Assembly: GCA_963740395.1 (NCBI GenBank)
Contig: CAVUEP010000008.1
Location: 1 to 64,000 of the forward strand
Source of the DNA: CADEEN01 sp963740395
GTDB lineage: Bacteria > Pseudomonadota > Gammaproteobacteria > Burkholderiales > Burkholderiaceae_C
DNA: 64,000 nt
Direction: 5' to 3'
Below, piece after piece: positions 53,870 to 64,000 of the stretch (position 1 is the stretch's first letter; each line of letters starts with the position of its first letter). The position numbers were made by a program, and so were the translations under genes. The notes beneath the pieces were generated by a model. The model saw only the letters and a list, made by a program, of their open reading frames with translations. It was not told where the DNA came from and searched no databases.

Positions 53870-53937
53870 ATGACTCGGCGGCCGTGCCCGCGGCGCCGGC
53901 CGGCCGCCGCTTGCACCCGGCGCCCGAGGCACCTGCC

Positions 53938-54598
53938 ATGTCATTGCGCATCAACGACACCGCCCCTGATTTCACGGCCCAGACCACGCAGGGACAGATC
54001 CGCTTTCACCAGTGGATCGGCGACAGCTGGGCGATCCTGTTCTCGCACCCGAAGGACTTCACCCCGGTGTGCACCACCGAGCTCGGCTACATGGCCGGCA
54101 TCGAGGACCGAATTCAAGCAGCGCAACACCAAGCTGATCGGCCTCAGCGTCGATCCGGTCGGCGACCACGAGAAGTGGGCCAAGGACATCGAGGAAACGC
54201 AGGGCCACCTGCCCAAGTACCCGATGATCGGCGACACCGACCTGGCCGTGGCCAAGCTCTACAACATGCTGCCGGCCGAGGAGACGGGCACGTCCGAGGG
54301 CCGCACCGCGGCCACCAACGCGACCGTGCGCTCGGTGTTCGTGATCGGTCCGGACAAGAAGATCAAGCTGATGATGACCTACCCGATGACGACCGGACGC
54401 AACTTCGACGAGATCCTGCGCGCGCTCGACTCGATGCAGCTGACCGCCAAGCACCAGGTGGCCACGCCGGCGAACTGGAAGCAGGGTGAGGACGTGATCA
54501 TCGCCGGCTCGGTCAGCGACGACGAGGCCAAGAAGCTGTTCCCCGAGGGCTGGAAGGCGCCCAAGCCCTATCTCCGAATCGTCAAGCAACCAAGCTAG
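53938..54598 (+). CDS. 1-Cys peroxiredoxin, Prx6 type (one apparent frameshift)
   Basis: This thiol peroxidase reduces hydrogen peroxide and organic peroxides. Starts MSLRINDTAPDF; the active site HPKDFTPVCTTELG contains the peroxidatic Cys with the Pro/Thr of the PxxxT/SxxC signature. After a one-base insertion near 54110 it continues with LIGLSVDPVGDHEKW, RSVFVIGPDKKIKLMMTYPMTTGRNF and a long C-terminal arm (PANWKQGEDVIIAGSVSD...PEGWKAPKPYLRI) diagnostic of the Prx6 subfamily. About 219 aa. The promoter is probably in the 68 bases before the ATG, where TTAAAT (53866) is the only AT-rich element. Confidence 0.9.
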
Positions 54599-54635
54599 CC
54601 CCGCCGCATGTCGCATGGCGCGGATAATCCGAGCC

Positions 54636-55491
54636 ATGCGGCTGTCGTTCACCAAGATGCAAGGCGCGGGCAACGACTTCGTCGTGCTCGACGCCACGCG
54701 CGCGCCGATCGAGTTGACGGTCGCGCAGGTGCAGCGCCTGGGCGATCGGCGCTATGGCATCGGCGCCGACCAGATCCTGGTCGTCGAGGCCAGCGACAAG
54801 CCGGGGGTGGATTTTGGCTACCGCATCTACAACGGCTTCAGCGGCGACGAGGTCGAGCATTGCGGCAACGGTGCGCGCTGCTTCGTGCGCTATGTGCGCG
54901 AGCATGGCCTGACCGACAAGACGCGGATTTGCGTCCAGACCGTCAACAACCGCCTGGAACTGCAGTGGCAGGCCGACGGCCGCGTCACGGTCGACATGAG
55001 CGTGCCCGTGTTCGATCTCGCCAAGGTGCCCTTCGACAATTCGGGCCTGGTGCCGCACGAAATCAACGGCTTCGCGCTGTGGCCGCTCGATGCGGCAGGG
55101 CAGCGCGTCGAGGCGGCCGTGCTGTCGATGGGCAACCCGCATGCGGTGGTGCGCGTCGAGGACGTCGACGCCGCCCCGGTGGCCGGGCTCGGCCCGGCCA
55201 TCGAGGGGCATGCGCGATTCAAGCGCCGCGTCAACGCCGGCTTCATGCAGATCCAGTCGCGCCAGCAGATCGCGCTGCGTGTGTACGAGCGCGGCGCCGG
55301 TGAAACCCTGGCCTGCGGCACCGGCGCCTGCGCGGCCGTGGTCGCCGGCATCCGGCTGGGCTGGCTCGACGCCAAGGTCGACGTGCACACCCGCGGCGGG
55401 CGTGCTCGCCATCGAATGGCAGGGCGACCCCCACCCGGTGCTGATGACCGGGCCCGCAGAAACCGTCTTTGAAGGAGAAATCGAACTGTGA
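54636..55491 (+). CDS. dapF: Diaminopimelate epimerase (one apparent frameshift)
   Basis: DapF interconverts LL- and meso-diaminopimelate for lysine and peptidoglycan synthesis, using two cysteines as acid/base pair. Both are visible: CGNGARC (about residue 75) and ACGTGACA (about 225). Other landmarks are MQGAGNDFVVLDA, MGNPHAV and the C-terminal GVLAIEWQGDPHPVLMTGPAE, which appears after a one-base insertion near 55400. About 285 aa from MRLSFTKMQG. The gene overlaps the DUF484 start by four bases and heads the dapF-DUF484-xerC operon. Confidence 0.94.
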
Positions 55492-56174
55492 TCACGAACG
55501 GCCTGCAAGGCATCACCGAGAGCGATATCGCCGAGTACCTGGTCAACACGCCGGGCTTCTTCGAGCGCCACGCCGAACTGCTGGCCGCGATCCAGCTCAC
55601 CAGCCCGCATGGCCAGCGCGCGGTGTCGCTGCAGGAGCGGCAGATGGAGATGCTGCGCGAGCGCATCAAAGGGCTCGAGCACAAGATCGTCGAGATGATC
55701 CGCAATGGCCAGGACAACGTGGCCCTGGCCGAGCGCCTGCACCGCTGGACGCGTGCGCTGATGATCACGGCCAACGCCGCCGAGCTGCCCGAGGTGCTGG
55801 TGCGAGAGCTGCGCCAGCAGTTCCTGATCCCGCAGGCCGGCATCCGCGTCTGGGGTGTGGCCGAAGACTTTGCCGGGCTGGATTTCGCGCTCGGTGCGAG
55901 CGACGATGCCAAGAGCCTGGCCACCAGCCTGACACTGCCCTATTGCGGTGCCAACGCGGGGTTCGAGGCGGTGCGCTGGCTCGAAGACCCGGCGTCCGTG
56001 GCTTCGATGGCGATGGTGCCGCTGCGCTCCGCGGCCGGCGACGCCGCCTTCGGCCTGCTCGTGATGGGTTCGCCCGACCCGACGCGCTACAGCGCCGACA
56101 TGGGCACCGACCTGCTGTCGCGCATCGGCGAGATCGCCAGCGCCGGCTTGGCGCGTCTGCAGCCACCACGGTGA
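55488..56174 (+). CDS. DUF484 family protein
   Basis: The 228-aa protein starts with GTG inside the dapF stop overlap. It has an N-terminal conserved segment (ESDIAEYLVNTPGFFERHAELLAAIQL), a short coiled coil (QERQMEMLRERIKGLEHKIVEMI) and a GAF-like C-terminal domain (GIRVWGVAEDFAGLDFA, VPLRSAAGDAAFGLLVMGSPDP). DUF484 is encoded between dapF and xerC in many proteobacteria. Its biochemical function is unknown. Overlaps with both neighbours show tight translational coupling. Confidence 0.9.
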   Translation: MITNGLQGITESDIAEYLVNTPGFFERHAELLAAIQLTSPHGQRAVSLQERQMEMLRERIKGLEHKIVEMIRNGQDNVALAERLHRWTRALMITANAAELPEVLVRELRQQFLIPQAGIRVWGVAEDFAGLDFALGASDDAKSLATSLTLPYCGANAGFEAVRWLEDPASVASMAMVPLRSAAGDAAFGLLVMGSPDPTRYSADMGTDLLSRIGEIASAGLARLQPPR

Positions 56175-57106
56175 CCCCGACCGCGCCGCTGCCCGACGAG
56201 TTGCTGCGCTACCTGCGGCACCTCGAGGTCGAGCGGCGGCTGGCCGCGCGCACGCTGACGCTGTACCGCGAGGCGCTGCAGCGCCTCAACGCCGCGGCAA
56301 CCGACGCCGGCATCGAATTGCAGGCGGTGCAGACGCAGCATGTGCGGCGCTGGCTGGCGCAGTTGCACCAGCGCGGCCTGGCGCCGCGCAGTCTGGCGAT
56401 CGTGCTCGCCGCCTGGCGCGGGCTCTATCGCTGGTGGGGCGAGCAGCATGCGGTGGTCAGCAACCCGGTCGACGGCGTGCGCGCGCCCAAGGCCGCCAAG
56501 CCGCTGCCCAAGGCCTTGTCGGTCGACCATGCCGTGGCGCTGGCCGACCACGTCGCCGACAACGGTGACGCCGCGCTCGCCGCACGCGACCATGCGATCG
56601 TCGAACTGCTTTACGGCTGCGGCCTGCGCGTCGGCGAGTTGGTCGGGCTCGACGCCCGCGCCGGGCGCGACGCTTCAGGCTGGATCGATGCCCCCGACGC
56701 CACGGCGCATGTGCTGGGCAAGGGCAGCAAGCGGCGCAGCGTGCCGGTCGGCCGCGCCGCACAGACGGCGCTGAGCGCCTGGCTCGAGCACCGTGCGGCC
56801 ATGGCCCGGCCCGAAGAGGCCGCGCTCTTCGTCAGCCGCCGCGGCACTCGACTGGGCGCGAGCCAGGTGCGGGCGCGGCTCAAGACCTTGGCGCTGCAGG
56901 CCGGGCTGCCGACCCATGTGCACCCGCACATGCTGCGCCACAGCTTTGCCTCGCACCTGCTTCAGTCCAGCGGCGACTTGCGGGCGGTGCAGGAACTGCT
57001 GGGCCACGCCAACATCGCGACCACGCAGGTCTATACCAAGCTCGACTTCCAGCACCTGGCCAAGGTGTACGACGCCGCGCACCCGCGCGCCAAGCGCCGT
57101 AGCTGA
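56171..57106 (+). CDS. xerC: Tyrosine recombinase XerC
   Basis: XerC acts with XerD at the dif site to resolve chromosome dimers. The 311-aa protein starts with GTG overlapping the DUF484 stop. It has the N-terminal SAM-like core-binding domain (EVERRLAARTLTLYREAL) and the catalytic domain with all active-site residues: Arg in YGCGLRVGEL, Lys in LGKGSKRRSVPV, His-x-x-Arg in HMLRHSFASHL, His in LLGHANIATT and the nucleophile Tyr in TQVYTKLDF. Chromosomal context (dapF-DUF484) supports XerC over a phage integrase or XerD. Confidence 0.94.
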   Translation: MTPTAPLPDELLRYLRHLEVERRLAARTLTLYREALQRLNAAATDAGIELQAVQTQHVRRWLAQLHQRGLAPRSLAIVLAAWRGLYRWWGEQHAVVSNPVDGVRAPKAAKPLPKALSVDHAVALADHVADNGDAALAARDHAIVELLYGCGLRVGELVGLDARAGRDASGWIDAPDATAHVLGKGSKRRSVPVGRAAQTALSAWLEHRAAMARPEEAALFVSRRGTRLGASQVRARLKTLALQAGLPTHVHPHMLRHSFASHLLQSSGDLRAVQELLGHANIATTQVYTKLDFQHLAKVYDAAHPRAKRRS

Positions 57107-57116
57107 CCGAGCGCGC

Positions 57117-57653
57117 CTACTTCGGCGCGCCCTGGTTGGCAATGATCTGGATGTCGCTGCCCTTCTCGGCCTTCATCACCGACACCTGGGTGTGCTGTTT
57201 GGTGGCGTCGTCGATAAGCATCATCATCTGCGTGTCGCCGCTGCTCATGTCGGTGAACTGCTTGCCTTGCGACGCGCCCTTGAGCTTGTCGCGGTAGAAG
57301 GCCGCCACCTTGTCGGGCGCGTCGTCGCTGTGCAGCATCACCGTGACGGCGCTGCCTTCGGGGGTCGAGATCTTCGTCGCCTCGCCTTCCTTGGGCTGGG
57401 TGCCGGGGTAGAAGGGCAGGCCGAGGTCGGCCTCGGTGACCTTGGCCGTGCCCATCTCCATCTGGCTGACCTTGCCCGAAGCGTCGGTCGTCGTGATCTT
57501 CATGCCGCCGCTGGACAGGTCGACCTTGGCCTTGCTGCCGTCCTTGGCCATCTGCGATTCGATCATCTTCTCGGCCGCGGTCTCGGTGGCCTTGCCGCAG
57601 GCGGCCAGCGCCACCGCGGCGGCCGCGGCAAGCAGGGTGAGGGTGCGTTGCAT
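57117..57653 (-). CDS. Putative lipoprotein, unrecognised
   Basis: The 178-aa product has a lipoprotein signal (MQRTLTLLAAAAAV, lipobox ALAAC). The mature part starts with a helical segment (TAAEKMIESQMAKDG), followed by strands including GGMKITTTDASGKVSQM. Then comes a PFYPGTQPKEG motif and an alpha-beta part (VMLHSDDAPDKVAAFYRDKLKG), which is like other small bacterial lipoproteins that carry a 'YPGA' segment. The function is unknown. It converges on xerC with 10 bases between stops and is divergent from rlmI. Confidence 0.75.
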   Translation of the reverse strand: MQRTLTLLAAAAAVALAACGKATETAAEKMIESQMAKDGSKAKVDLSSGGMKITTTDASGKVSQMEMGTAKVTEADLGLPFYPGTQPKEGEATKISTPEGSAVTVMLHSDDAPDKVAAFYRDKLKGASQGKQFTDMSSGDTQMMMLIDDATKQHTQVSVMKAEKGSDIQIIANQGAPK

Positions 57654-57756
57654 GGGGCGCTCCTGGACTCATGAAGGAGGCGCGGATTGTGAGCAGCCCG
57701 CGCCGACTTGACCATCCCAAACCCGGCACGCCGATGGCAGCCGGCAGAATCGCGGC

Positions 57757-58954
57757 ATGAAAGTCATCACGCTGCGCGAAGGCAAGGAACGTTCGCTGCT
57801 GCGCCGCCACCCCTGGGTGTTCCAGGGCAGCGTGGCCAAGGGCGGCGCCGACCGCGGCGAAACCGTTCGCGTGCAGGCCCACGACGGACGCTTCCTGGCC
57901 TGGGGCGCCTTCAGCCCGGACTCCATGATCCGCGTGCGCGCCTGGAGCTTCGTCGAGACCGAGCGCATCGACCGCGCGTTTTTCGAGCGGCGCATCGCCA
58001 CCGCGGTGGCGCTGCGCGCGCGCTTGGCCGTCGACAGCGACGCGATGCGCCTGGTGCACGGCGAGGCCGATGGCCTGCCGGGGTTGATCGTCGACCGCTA
58101 TGGCAACCTGCTGTGCGCGCAGTTCCTCGCCGCCGGTACCGAGCGTTGGAAGGCCACGATCGCCGACGCGCTGCTGGCTGCGACGGGCTGCACCAGGTTG
58201 TACGAGCGATCGGATGCCAGTGTGCGCGGCCTGGAAGGCCTGCCTGCCATCAAAGGCTGGCTGCGCGGCGCCGACGACGGCGCAAGTTCGGCCGAGGTGA
58301 CGATCCGCGAGCACGACTGGCAGCTCACGGTCGACGTCGCCGAGGGCCACAAGACCGGCTTCTACCTCGACCAGCGCGACAACCGCGCCCGCTTCGCGGC
58401 GCTGGTGCGTCACTTCGGCACTCGGCAGGGTTCTCAACTGCTACTGCTACACGGGGGGCTTCAGCGTGGCGGCGCTGGCCGGCGGCGCGGCGCAGGTGGT
58501 CAGCGTCGACTCGTCGGCGCCGGCGCTGGCGCGCGCTCGCGCCCATGTGCTGCTCAACGGCTTCGACGCCGCGCGCGCCGAGTTCGTCGATGCCGACGTC
58601 AACGCCTTCCTGCGCCAGCAGCTCGACGCCGGCCGGCAGTTCGACGCCATCGTGCTCGACCCGCCGAAGTTCGCGCCCACGGCAGCCCATGCCGAGCGCG
58701 CCGCACGCGCCTACAAGGACATCAACCGCCTGGCGCTGATGCTGCTCGCTCCCGGCGGGCTGCTGTTCACGTTCTCCTGCTCGGGCGGCGTCAATGCCGA
58801 TCTGTTCCACAAGATCGTCGCCGGCGCGGGCATCGACGCCGGCGTCGACGGCCTGCTGCTCGAGCGCCTGGCCGGCGCCTGCGACCACCCGACGACGATC
58901 AACTTCCCCGAAGGCGAGTACCTCAAGGGCCTGGTGATCCTGAAGTCGGCTTGA
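57757..58954 (+). CDS. rlmI: RlmI-type 23S rRNA (cytosine-C5) methyltransferase (one apparent frameshift)
   Basis: RlmI methylates C1962 of 23S rRNA using S-adenosylmethionine. The N-terminal PUA domain (REGKERSLLRRHPWVFQGSV) is followed by the EEHEE-type linker region (GEADGLPGLIVDRYG) and a Rossmann methyltransferase domain. The SAM motif NCYCYTGGFSV is present only after removing one base near 58428. Beyond it VVSVDSSAPALARARAH and the catalytic-loop motif LDPPKFAP are intact, with TFSCSGGV near the end. About 398 aa. Its 3' end overlaps the converging Lrp gene by about 30 bases. Confidence 0.88.
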
Positions 58955-59435
58955 GGCTTGCCGCCGCCGCCGCGCGCAGGTCGATGCGCGGCTCGAACTT
59001 GGCGCGCTTGACGGCGAAGAAGGTCTTCACGTTGCGCACGTTGGCGTGCTGCGTGAACAGGCGCTGCACCAGCGCGTGGTAGGCCGCCATGTCGGCCAGC
59101 CACAGCACGAGCATGAAGTCGGGGCCCGGGCTGACGCGCCAGCATTGCTGCACCGCCGCGTCGGCCACCGCGAGCGCCTCGAAGGCGTCGAGATGCTCGG
59201 CGCCCTGGCGGTCGAGCTGCACCTCGACCAGCGCCTGCAGGCCGGCGCCCAGCTTCTCGGACGACAGCAGCGCGATGCGGCGCTCGATCACGCCGCTCTC
59301 GGACAGCCGGCGCACGCGGCGCAGGGCGGTGGCCGGCGAGACATGGGCGGCCGCGGCGAGGTCCTGGTTGGACCGGCCGGCGTCGGCCTGCAGCAGGTCG
59401 AGCAGGCGCAGGTCGGTGTCGTCGAGGTCGATCAT
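58923..59435 (-). CDS. Lrp/AsnC-family transcriptional regulator
   Basis: The 170-aa protein starts MIDLDDTDLRLLDLLQ; a 10-codon upstream extension is open. N-terminal winged helix (GRSNQDLAAAAHVSPATALRRVRRL, listed here in part) and C-terminal RAM/AsnC ligand domain (ALVEVQLDRQGAEHLDAFEALA, VSPGPDFMLVLWLADMAAYHAL). These octameric regulators typically bind an amino acid. It is divergent from glmS with 160 bases between starts. That gap contains AT-rich imperfect repeats (CATATGATGAAATATGAG, 59463-59480) which could be its own binding site. Confidence 0.88.
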   Translation of the reverse strand: MIDLDDTDLRLLDLLQADAGRSNQDLAAAAHVSPATALRRVRRLSESGVIERRIALLSSEKLGAGLQALVEVQLDRQGAEHLDAFEALAVADAAVQQCWRVSPGPDFMLVLWLADMAAYHALVQRLFTQHANVRNVKTFFAVKRAKFEPRIDLRAAAAASLKPTSGSPGP

Positions 59436-59462
59436 GGTGGCGGATTGATTGCTCAAACAGCA

Positions 59463-59480
59463 CATATGATGAAATATGAG
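59463..59480. promoter_or_regulatory. AT-rich imperfect repeat, candidate Lrp/AsnC site
   Basis: CATATGATG-AAATATGAG holds two ATATGA cores 11 bases apart in otherwise very GC-rich DNA, 28 bases upstream of the Lrp start. Lrp proteins bind AT-rich, weakly palindromic sites and autoregulate, so this is a reasonable operator candidate. Confidence 0.35.
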
Positions 59481-59595
59481 ATCTCAGCATGTGTGCAGTG
59501 GCGTAGTTTCTACTGAATGTCGATGAAAAGTGCAAGCAAATTGCAGCATGCTCGTGCCTACGATCGCGCCCATCTGCAATTCCTGAGGCTTCCCC

Positions 59596-61464
<1,869 letters not shown>

Positions 61465-61604
61465 ACGACGGCCACGGGCGATCGCGTGTTGATTCGTGGG
61501 AATAGATGTTGTCGGAGTCAAAGTAGGCGTCGTCGGCGCGGACGTTGACTTGACCCATTTGGCATAGTTCTGCCGACAAACAGCAGACCCGCCGAGTTCA
61601 CGAC

Positions 61605-61751
61605 TTACTTGCGCCAATGCTTGCGACTAGCTCTGGTCGGTGGAGTCAGTCGAAAGTCGGCAACCTGCGTCAACTCAATGTCAGCGTCGACAGCGCGTGT
61701 CCACAGCAGCAAGCCCACATCCAGGGCCGCGCTGCAGGGAACAGTCATGGT
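61605..61751 (-). pseudogene. 5' remnant of a lipoprotein gene copy
   Basis: From the ATG at 61751, the first codons (MTVPCSAAL) and the preceding leader copy the start of the lipoprotein gene at 62500 (MAVPCNAAL). After about ten codons the similarity stops and an unrelated 48-residue frame ends at 61605. No signal peptide or lipobox remains. The upstream leader is nearly the same 70 bases as before the intact gene. Confidence 0.55.
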
Positions 61752-61810
61752 TTTCTCCGTGGTGCGAGGGGGTGGGTTCACCGGGCTTCGAAGAACCACT
61801 GCGCGTTCGC
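61737..61810. repeat. Direct repeat flanking the lipoprotein gene, copy 1
   Basis: About 73 bases here match 62484-62556 with few differences. Each copy spans the end of one lipoprotein reading frame (codons for QWFFE), a short spacer with GGAG/GGAGAC, and the first codons of the next one. Confidence 0.75.
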
Positions 61811-62500
61811 GGGGGCGGTGTTCAGCACCTCGACCTCGGTCATCCGCGGGTGGTTGCGGCCGGTGGGGTCGGCATGCAGAGAGGTGATGGAATGGCGCAG
61901 CAGGTTCCAACCCGCGGCCAAGGTCATGCGGTACTCGGTGGTTTGCGGGTACGCGTCGGTGGCTTCGGGGTTGGTGTAGGTTGTCTGCATGCACTTGGCG
62001 GCAACCGTCGCCGACTGGTCTACGTGCACCCACTGCATCCATGCACCCAGCGCTGCGTTGCCCTGGCTCCAGCTCTCGCGCCAAGCGACCACCTTTGCAT
62101 CAGTGGCCAGATGCAGGGTGCCCAACTCTTTGCCCGCGCGCGATGCGAACAGCGATGTCGGGACGAAGGCCGCAGTTTCAGGCTTGGCGATGGCTGCACC
62201 GTCGTCCCGGCAGGAAGGGAAGGTCTGGCCCAGCGGCTGCGGCTTCGGCGGCACCTCGGGCAGGGTCAGGGTGACGGTGCCGTCGGCGGCGATCTTGCCC
62301 ACGGTCACCGGACCGCCGGGCGAGTGGCTCATCACCTGCGCTTCGCCGCCGGACCATCCGGGAATGCGGTGGTCGGAGGCTTGGGCGGCGGCGCTGCTGG
62401 TGGGCACGGGATCGGCGGGCTTGCTGCAGGCGCTGGCGAGCAGCACCGTCAATGCCAGGGCGAGGGTGTGCGGCAGAGCCGCGTTGCAGGGAACAGCCAT
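61778..62500 (-). CDS. Putative lipoprotein, unrecognised (flanked by decayed copies)
   Basis: The 240-aa protein starts MAVPCNAALPHTLALAL after GGAGAC and has the lipobox LLASAC (Cys about residue 25). The mature part has VGKIAADGTVTLTLPEVP, followed by a folded domain with FVPTSLFASRAGKELGTLHLA, WMQWVHVDQSATVAAKC and YRMTLAAGWNLLRHSI, ending in QWFFEAR. Two or three cysteines could pair. No family was recognised. It is the only intact member of a local tandem series, with a 3' remnant upstream and a 5' remnant downstream. Confidence 0.65.
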   Translation of the reverse strand: MAVPCNAALPHTLALALTVLLASACSKPADPVPTSSAAAQASDHRIPGWSGGEAQVMSHSPGGPVTVGKIAADGTVTLTLPEVPPKPQPLGQTFPSCRDDGAAIAKPETAAFVPTSLFASRAGKELGTLHLATDAKVVAWRESWSQGNAALGAWMQWVHVDQSATVAAKCMQTTYTNPEATDAYPQTTEYRMTLAAGWNLLRHSITSLHADPTGRNHPRMTEVEVLNTAPANAQWFFEAR

Positions 62501-62556
62501 GGTTGTCTCCGTGGGGCGAGAGGGTGGGTTCATCGGTCTTCGAAGAACCACTGCGT
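62484..62556. repeat. Direct repeat flanking the lipoprotein gene, copy 2
   Basis: Partner of 61737-61810 in the same orientation, about 747 bases away, which equals the length of one lipoprotein gene plus spacer. This is the signature of a tandem gene duplication. Confidence 0.75.
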
Positions 62557-62640
62557 GTCCTTGGGTGCGGCGGCCAAGATCATGGGGTACTCGGTGGTTT
62601 GCATGTATGCGACGCAGAGCGGGCCCACGGTTTCGGGCCC
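62533..62640 (-). pseudogene. 3' remnant of a lipoprotein gene copy
   Basis: On the minus strand this stretch encodes CVAYMQTTEYPMILAAA and then KDTQWFFEDR plus stop. It matches the QTTEYRMTLAAG and NAQWFFEAR segments of the intact gene with the roughly 35 residues between them deleted. It lies between the intact gene and the large protein gene further right. Confidence 0.6.
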
Positions 62641-62655
62641 GCTCACGTGCGCGTC

Positions 62656-64000
62656 TCAGCGCGCCACGCGCGTGAGTTGCACAAAACCCTTCATGCTGCT
62701 GCTGTCTGCCACCCCAGGCCCGCCAGTCGCCGAAAGGATGGACGCCTCGGCGCCATGGCCGCTGTTGACGAAGATGAGCACACGGTCGGGTTGGCCCGGA
62801 ACGGCGGCGGCGTCGAACTCGATGGTTTGATCAAAACGTACCGCGCTCTGCGCGTCCTGGCAGTTGAATTCGCGTGTGCTGGGCAGGAAAGCCTTCTGGA
62901 AATCCTGGTTCGTCAGCACGATGCTGCCGTCGGGCAGGAAGCGGTAGACGTTGATTGAGAGGTTGTATGGCAACCCCACCAAATCCGGGGGCGGGCGCAG
63001 TATGCGGCTGCAATCCATCTGCACCTGGACACGGTAGGACGCGGCCTCGCCGACCTTCAGCTCGTAGCGCGCCAACCATTGCGTGGCGCCATAGGCCTCG
63101 CTGCAGTTCTCGGTGCCCTGGGAACCCGTCACCTTGCACTGGTTGGACGCCTGGCCGGCGATGTCGACATCGAGTCGGCTGCCGTCACTGCTGGCTGCGA
63201 GCAGCGAGTTCAGCCTGGCGTGACCGTTGAAGCTGCTGTCGGCGCAATCCGGGTTCGCGCCCAGGCCTCGCACCGCCACACCTGAGGGCACGGGGTCGTA
63301 GCTGATCCGGGACTCGCGACCAAACCAGAAGTCCGACACCGGCGCGGCCTGGCGGAAGTCAGGCACGTCGAAACGGTCTTCCATTTGCTCAAACACGCCC
63401 CGCTCGTCGGTGGCGCAGCCACTGTCTCTGCCCGGGAAGGTCACGTTCGACTTGTGCAGGTAGTACACCGCCATGCCGACGCAGCGTCCGACCTGGAAGC
63501 TCACCTCGTCCTTGACTCGCGGGTCGGCGTCCAGGCTGACGCGCAGCGTCACCATGCTGTCTGCCAAGGGCGCCTGGTAGCTGACCGCGAGCCCGTTGCT
63601 CGGGTTCACCGAGCCCCCGCCCGAAACCACCTGCCAGGTCACGGCCGGCGCGGTCGCCGCACCCGAGTAGACGGCCGTGAACGGCTGCGTGCCGCCATGC
63701 GCCAGGCAGATGCCGGCGGGTGCGTTGATCTGCAGGCCATCGCCGACGACGATGTTCTGCGTCGCGCCGCGGCCGGGTGTGGACGGTTCCAGCGTGATCG
63801 AGTTGCTGGCCACGCGCACGTCCAGCGGAAAGCGCGTGCGGTCGGCTGGCGTGTTGACAGCGATGTTGTGCACATTGCCCGTCACCTGATGCGCTCCGGT
63901 GGCAACCGTGCGGCCCTGGCTGTCGGTGATCTGCACCGTCACGTGCTGGCGTTCAGTTTGTTTCGTGTCGTCGAGCCGGAACTGCACCTGCGCCACGTCG
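62656..64000 (-). CDS. Large protein with Ig-like segment, 5' end beyond window
   Basis: At least 447 aa with no break; the frame runs to the right edge of the window. The visible N-terminal part is Ig-like (VTVQITDSQGRTVATGAHQVTG, then QPFTAVYSGAATAPAVTWQVVSGGGSVNP). The rest is a beta-rich domain with several cysteines (GRDSGCATDERGVFEQMEDRF, YRVQVQMDCSRI, REFNCQDAQSAVRFDQTIEF). It is probably an exported surface protein, but no signal peptide is in view. No family was recognised. It is transcribed toward the lipoprotein series. Confidence 0.6.
   Translation of the reverse strand, partial: DVAQVQFRLDDTKQTERQHVTVQITDSQGRTVATGAHQVTGNVHNIAVNTPADRTRFPLDVRVASNSITLEPSTPGRGATQNIVVGDGLQINAPAGICLAHGGTQPFTAVYSGAATAPAVTWQVVSGGGSVNPSNGLAVSYQAPLADSMVTLRVSLDADPRVKDEVSFQVGRCVGMAVYYLHKSNVTFPGRDSGCATDERGVFEQMEDRFDVPDFRQAAPVSDFWFGRESRISYDPVPSGVAVRGLGANPDCADSSFNGHARLNSLLAASSDGSRLDVDIAGQASNQCKVTGSQGTENCSEAYGATQWLARYELKVGEAASYRVQVQMDCSRILRPPPDLVGLPYNLSINVYRFLPDGSIVLTNQDFQKAFLPSTREFNCQDAQSAVRFDQTIEFDAAAVPGQPDRVLIFVNSGHGAEASILSATGGPGVADSSSMKGFVQLTRVAR

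Noticed and set aside
56171..57106. Tyrosine recombinase as integrase of a mobile island
   Set aside because: Its dapF-DUF484 context and sequence are those of the housekeeping XerC. No att sites or tRNA lie nearby.
59436..59595. Possible glmS ribozyme or small RNA before glmS
   Set aside because: The glmS ribozyme is typical of Firmicutes, and none of its conserved core is visible here.

Overview
This is 64 kb of GC-rich DNA from what looks like a betaproteobacterium of the order Burkholderiales. The evidence is an ahcY-tlyA pair under an S-adenosylhomocysteine riboswitch, a dapF-DUF484-xerC operon, a TRAP-type uronate importer, and the overall codon use. No RNA gene other than the riboswitch, no CRISPR array and no insertion sequence was recognised. 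More than 30 apparent frameshifts, nearly all curable by removing one base, break genes that must be functional (metK, glmS, dapF). They are best read as uncorrected sequencing errors, so frameshifted genes are listed over their full span.

Layout. 1-3.1 kb: tlyA (cut by the left edge), ahcY and a LysR regulator. 3.2-4.5 kb: a DUF2917-like protein and a HAD phosphatase. 4.5-16.7 kb: a complete oxidative hexuronate/aldarate pathway. The minus strand carries gntR-gudD-aldolase-reductase. The plus strand carries udh, dctPQM, an SMP-30 lactonase, a hydroxyacid dehydrogenase, a lactone isomerase and a garD/uxaA-type dehydratase. The two arms diverge around a FadR-type operator. 16.7-20.3 kb: a glycosylase-like/acetyltransferase/membrane protein operon and three small envelope proteins. 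20.5-25.5 kb: a purT 5' remnant, a ZU5-like lipoprotein, purT and fhs.

25.5-44.5 kb is the most unusual part. Two large paralogous SARP-like (wHTH-BTAD-ATPase-TPR) regulators bracket a cluster of about a dozen secreted proteins. These include two PAN/Apple proteins, a Cys-repeat protein, a CsgG/HfaB-like protein, a proline/threonine repeat protein and several unrecognised proteins. Four promoters (20.71, 25.54, 30.19 and 33.33 kb) share one architecture: two ATAACGC direct repeats exactly 11 bp apart, with the second starting 16 bp upstream of the -10 position. This is the hallmark arrangement of SARP-activated promoters in actinomycetes. A fifth, diverged site (49.96 kb) lies directly downstream of a third, differently built BTAD regulator. 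Together they suggest an undescribed SARP-type regulon for secreted/envelope proteins in a betaproteobacterium.

44.5-48 kb: a tandem repeat made from the metK tail, metK, and two LpxL-type acyltransferases. 48-54 kb: the third regulator with a Big2 lipoprotein and a secreted protein. 53.9-61.5 kb: housekeeping genes (prx, dapF, DUF484, xerC, a lipoprotein, rlmI, an Lrp regulator, glmS). 61.6-64 kb: a lipoprotein flanked by decayed copies of itself, and a large Ig-like protein cut by the right edge.
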